Source of the DNA: Actinomycetota bacterium
GTDB taxonomy: Bacteria > Actinomycetota > UBA4738 > HRBIN12
Direction: 5' to 3'
Assembly (NCBI GenBank): GCA_005885325.1
Contig: VAYX01000053.1
Location: 1-15,909, forward strand
DNA length: 15,909 bases
Below are positions 14,300-15,909 of the stretch, one piece after another; position 1 is the stretch's first letter; the number at the start of each line of letters is the position of its first letter. Under the pieces are notes generated by a model that saw only the letters and a list, made by a program, of their open reading frames with translations, was not told where the DNA came from and did not search any database. A program made the translations under genes and the position numbers.

Positions 14300-14687
14300 C
14301 GCCTCCGAACGAGGGCGCGAACGTGGCTCCGCGGTTGTTGAGTTCGCCCTCGTTCTCCCGATCCTGCTCCTGCTCTGCCTTGCGCTCGTCCAGGTCGGAC
14401 TGCTCGCCCGTGATCAGCTGCTCCTCGTGCAAGCGTCCCGAGCGGGCTCGCGACAGGCTGCGGTCGATCCGGATGACGGTGCCGTTCGCGTGGCGGCGCT
14501 CGATGCCGCGCCCGGCCTCGATCCGGCACGGGTCGAAGTGACCGTGGTCCGAGCCGGAGGTGTGGGCCAGCCGGTCGTGGTGACCGTCGACTACGGTGCA
14601 AGCATCGCGGTTCCGTTGGCCGGTGTGTTCTTTCCTTCGGAGGTCCGTCTGGAGGCCTCCACCGCGATGCGCCAGGAGTTCTCGTGA
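14289..14687 (+). CDS. tadE: TadE-like minor pilin/pseudopilin
   Basis: 132 residues. GTG 14289 lies within the last codons of the pilin gene (11-base overlap) with AGGTGG 6 bases upstream. The N-terminal motif GSAVVEFALVLPILLLLCLALVQVG (hydrophobic helix about 14-37 with Glu18 in VVEFA) defines the TadE family, whose members are cleaved like prepilins and act as minor pilins or assembly factors. The remaining 90 residues are extracellular, beta-rich and have no cysteines. It corresponds in order to Rv3655c. Confidence 0.88.
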   Translation: MHNSASERGRERGSAVVEFALVLPILLLLCLALVQVGLLARDQLLLVQASRAGSRQAAVDPDDGAVRVAALDAAPGLDPARVEVTVVRAGGVGQPVVVTVDYGASIAVPLAGVFFPSEVRLEASTAMRQEFS

Positions 14688-15049
14688 ACCGCGAGCAAGG
14701 GTCGGTCTCGATTGTCGTCGCGGCTCTCGTGGCCATGATCCTGGTCCTGGGGCTGGGGGCGGCCGATCTGGCCAAGGCGCTCGTCGCCGTGTCGAGGGCT
14801 CAATCGGCGGCAGACGCGGCGGCGCTGGCGGCTGCCCAGGAGCTCGCGCTGCCGAGCGGCCGGGAACCCTCCGACGCCGCCGCCGAATACGCCTCGCTGA
14901 ACGGCGGCGAGCTCGTGGAGTGCCGGTGCGAGGCAGGGACGTTGGAAGCGACGGTGCAAGTCCGGGTACCCGTCGGATACCTGTCGACCCTCGGAGGTGA
15001 GCGGAACGTCGAGGCGCAAGCCCGCGCCATCGTCGACCCGGGCGGCTGA
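14684..15049 (+). CDS. TadE/TadG-like Flp pilus assembly protein (Rv3654c type)
   Basis: 121 residues. GTG 14684 overlaps the tadE stop (GTGA). The N-terminal EQGSVSIVVAALVAMILVLGLGAADLAKAL is the single membrane helix of the TadG-like N-terminal domain, followed by RAQSAADAAALAAAQELA, the very characteristic second block of that family. Only two cysteines (C139-type pair in VECRCEAG) are seen. Full-length TadG of proteobacteria is far larger; actinobacterial forms of this length are normal. It is the last gene of the operon, with a gap of 83 bases to the next start. A short GC-rich inverted repeat (15056-15070) may weakly terminate. Confidence 0.85.
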   Translation: MNREQGSVSIVVAALVAMILVLGLGAADLAKALVAVSRAQSAADAAALAAAQELALPSGREPSDAAAEYASLNGGELVECRCEAGTLEATVQVRVPVGYLSTLGGERNVEAQARAIVDPGG

Positions 15050-15095
15050 CCCGGCCGGCGGATCTCGCCGATCCCCCGGCGGGCCATCCTCGAAT

Positions 15096-15123
15096 CCCTG
15101 ACGTCAGGGGTCGGGCGTACAAT
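15096..15123 (+). promoter_or_regulatory. Promoter with a 14-bp palindrome for the DUF5318 gene, giving a leaderless mRNA
   Basis: The -10 box TACAAT (15118-15123) places the transcription start near 15130, right at ATG 15133, and there is no ribosome binding site, so the mRNA is probably leaderless. A perfect palindrome CCCTGACGTCAGGG (15096-15109) covers the -35 area and would suit a dimeric regulator. Confidence 0.5.
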
Positions 15124-15132
15124 GCCCGCACC

Positions 15133-15528
15133 ATGCAGAACCCACGGCAGGTGGCCAGGGGCCGGCGGGCCCTCCTGGGGGTCGTGGACTACACGCTGGC
15201 CAAGCGGGCCCTCCTCCGGGAGGTCCGGGTCGGCATGCGGTCCAGGGCGGACATCTGCGACGCCCACCCCGAGCTCATGCGGGCCGCCAAGCACGTGGGG
15301 GAGCAGACCCGCCGGGACTGCCCGGTGTGCGGCAGATCCAAGCTCGTCCTGCTGGCCTACGTCTACGCCGACGGCCTCCGGGCCAACAACGGCCGGGTGT
15401 GGACCCTCGATCAGGGCCTCACCCTGGCCACCCGGCATCGCAACGCTTGGTGCTACGTGGTCGAGGTGTGCCGCGACTGTGCCTGGAACCACCTGACTGA
15501 GGCCTTCGTGGCCCGCGAGGCCGGATAG
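15133..15528 (+). CDS. DUF5318 family protein
   Basis: 131 residues, normal for the family. The N-terminal part is basic and helical (ARGRRALLGVVDYTLAKRALLREV), followed by ICDAHPELMRAAKHVGE. Two CxxC pairs, DCPVCGRSK (C63, C66) and VCRDCAWNHL (C113, C116), should bind a zinc ion, and TLDQGLTLATRHRNAWCYVVEVC connects them. No catalytic motif is seen. In mycobacteria the homologue (Rv0049, from memory) sits directly before ponA1, as here, where a class A PBP gene starts 85 bases downstream; a link to cell-wall synthesis is suspected but not shown. The function is unknown. Confidence 0.9.
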   Translation: MQNPRQVARGRRALLGVVDYTLAKRALLREVRVGMRSRADICDAHPELMRAAKHVGEQTRRDCPVCGRSKLVLLAYVYADGLRANNGRVWTLDQGLTLATRHRNAWCYVVEVCRDCAWNHLTEAFVAREAG

Positions 15529-15597
15529 CGGCCGGGCACACAGAAACCTCGCACCGAAAAGCAACGTCTACGTGGAATGAGATGCATATCCCCTGGG

Positions 15598-15603
15598 TAG
15601 AAT
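15598..15603 (+). promoter_or_regulatory. Candidate -10 box of the second PBP gene
   Basis: TAGAAT lies 10 bases before the TTG start at 15614, so the transcript would begin at about 15610 with almost no leader. No clear -35 box is visible. Confidence 0.35.
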
Positions 15604-15613
15604 CGCCCCGGAC

Positions 15614-15909
15614 TTGACAGTCAAGACAGCGCCTAAGCAGGCTCCCAAGAGCCCCAAGCGCACCCCCCGGCAGCCCCCGAAGAAGCGAGGCTTCCTCCGC
15701 CGGTACTGGTGGGCCTTCGCCGCCGCGCCCTTCATCCTGCTGTTCCTGCTGCTGGCCACGCTGCTGTTCGTGTACTCCCGGCTGGACCTGCCGGCCACCC
15801 CGCCGCCGCTCCAGACCACCTACATCCTGGACAGGGACGGCAACGTCCTGGGAACCTTCCACGCCTCGGTGGACCGCACGATCATCCCGTTCAACCAGAT
15901 GCCCGAGAC
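15614..15909 (+). CDS. Second class A penicillin-binding protein, 5' part only
   Basis: 98 codons are visible and the frame is open at the window edge. A basic, Pro/Lys-rich cytoplasmic tail (TVKTAPKQAPKSPKRTPR) is followed by one membrane helix (about 31-53, AFAAAPFILLFLLLATLLF) and the segment TTYILDRDGNVLGTFHASVDR, which is the strand pair always found just before the glycosyltransferase 51 domain of bifunctional PBPs. The catalytic domains lie outside. TTG 15614 is the only start codon in frame with a sensible place; no ATG or GTG exists between it and the upstream stretch, and no ribosome binding site is seen, in keeping with leaderless translation. The DUF5318-ponA order supports the identity. 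It shares only family features with the PBP at 6581-8764. Confidence 0.85.
   Translation, partial: MTVKTAPKQAPKSPKRTPRQPPKKRGFLRRYWWAFAAAPFILLFLLLATLLFVYSRLDLPATPPPLQTTYILDRDGNVLGTFHASVDRTIIPFNQMPE

Noticed and set aside
1..15909. tRNA, rRNA, CRISPR array, insertion sequence, phage or toxin-antitoxin genes
   Set aside because: None was found on either strand; composition and gene style are even across the window, with no sign of recent transfer.

Overview
The window comes from a high-GC, Gram-positive-type bacterium, most likely an actinobacterium (Actinomycetota). The gene content points there: a DUF5318 gene directly before a bifunctional penicillin-binding protein (PBP), a secretin-less Tad pilus operon in the order known from mycobacteria (Rv3660c to Rv3654c, from memory), and promoters placed so close to start codons that the mRNAs look leaderless. 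The rank below phylum cannot be told from this sequence. No tRNA, rRNA, CRISPR array, transposase or phage gene was found.

Layout. (1) 1-497: 3' end of a HAD-IB phosphatase gene. (2) 498-707: a non-coding stretch between convergent genes with several perfect stems, possibly an undescribed RNA. (3) 4776-708, minus strand: a small unknown gene, then an overlapping module of ECF sigma factor, anti-sigma factor and M15 peptidoglycan peptidase. The anti-sigma gene carries an apparent one-base frameshift near 2840-2868. The M15 protein has an N-terminal module resembling the extracellular domain of MacB/FtsX permeases. A candidate ECF-type promoter precedes the sigma gene. (4) 4933-6429, plus strand: a secreted subtilisin (S8) with a strong ribosome binding site and a 14-bp terminator hairpin. 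(5) 6581-9666: a bifunctional class A PBP followed by an unrecognised membrane-anchored coiled-coil protein, whose ribosome binding site is buried in an intergenic hairpin. (6) 9667-10032: 366 bases without a gene, holding nested hairpins, a CRP-like palindrome and a possible sigma-A promoter. (7) 10033-15049: a seven-gene Tad/Flp operon (TadZ-like, TadA, TadB, TadC, Flp pilin, TadE-like, TadG-like) in which nearly all genes overlap. (8) 15133-15909: DUF5318 gene and the start of a second class A PBP.

Most genes concern the cell surface: two peptidoglycan synthases, one peptidoglycan peptidase under a probable envelope-stress sigma factor, a secreted protease and a pilus machine. The clearest departures from the ordinary are the frameshifted anti-sigma gene, the M15 fusion, a TadZ lacking the usual Walker lysines, and two structured non-coding stretches (about 540-700 and 9674-9801).
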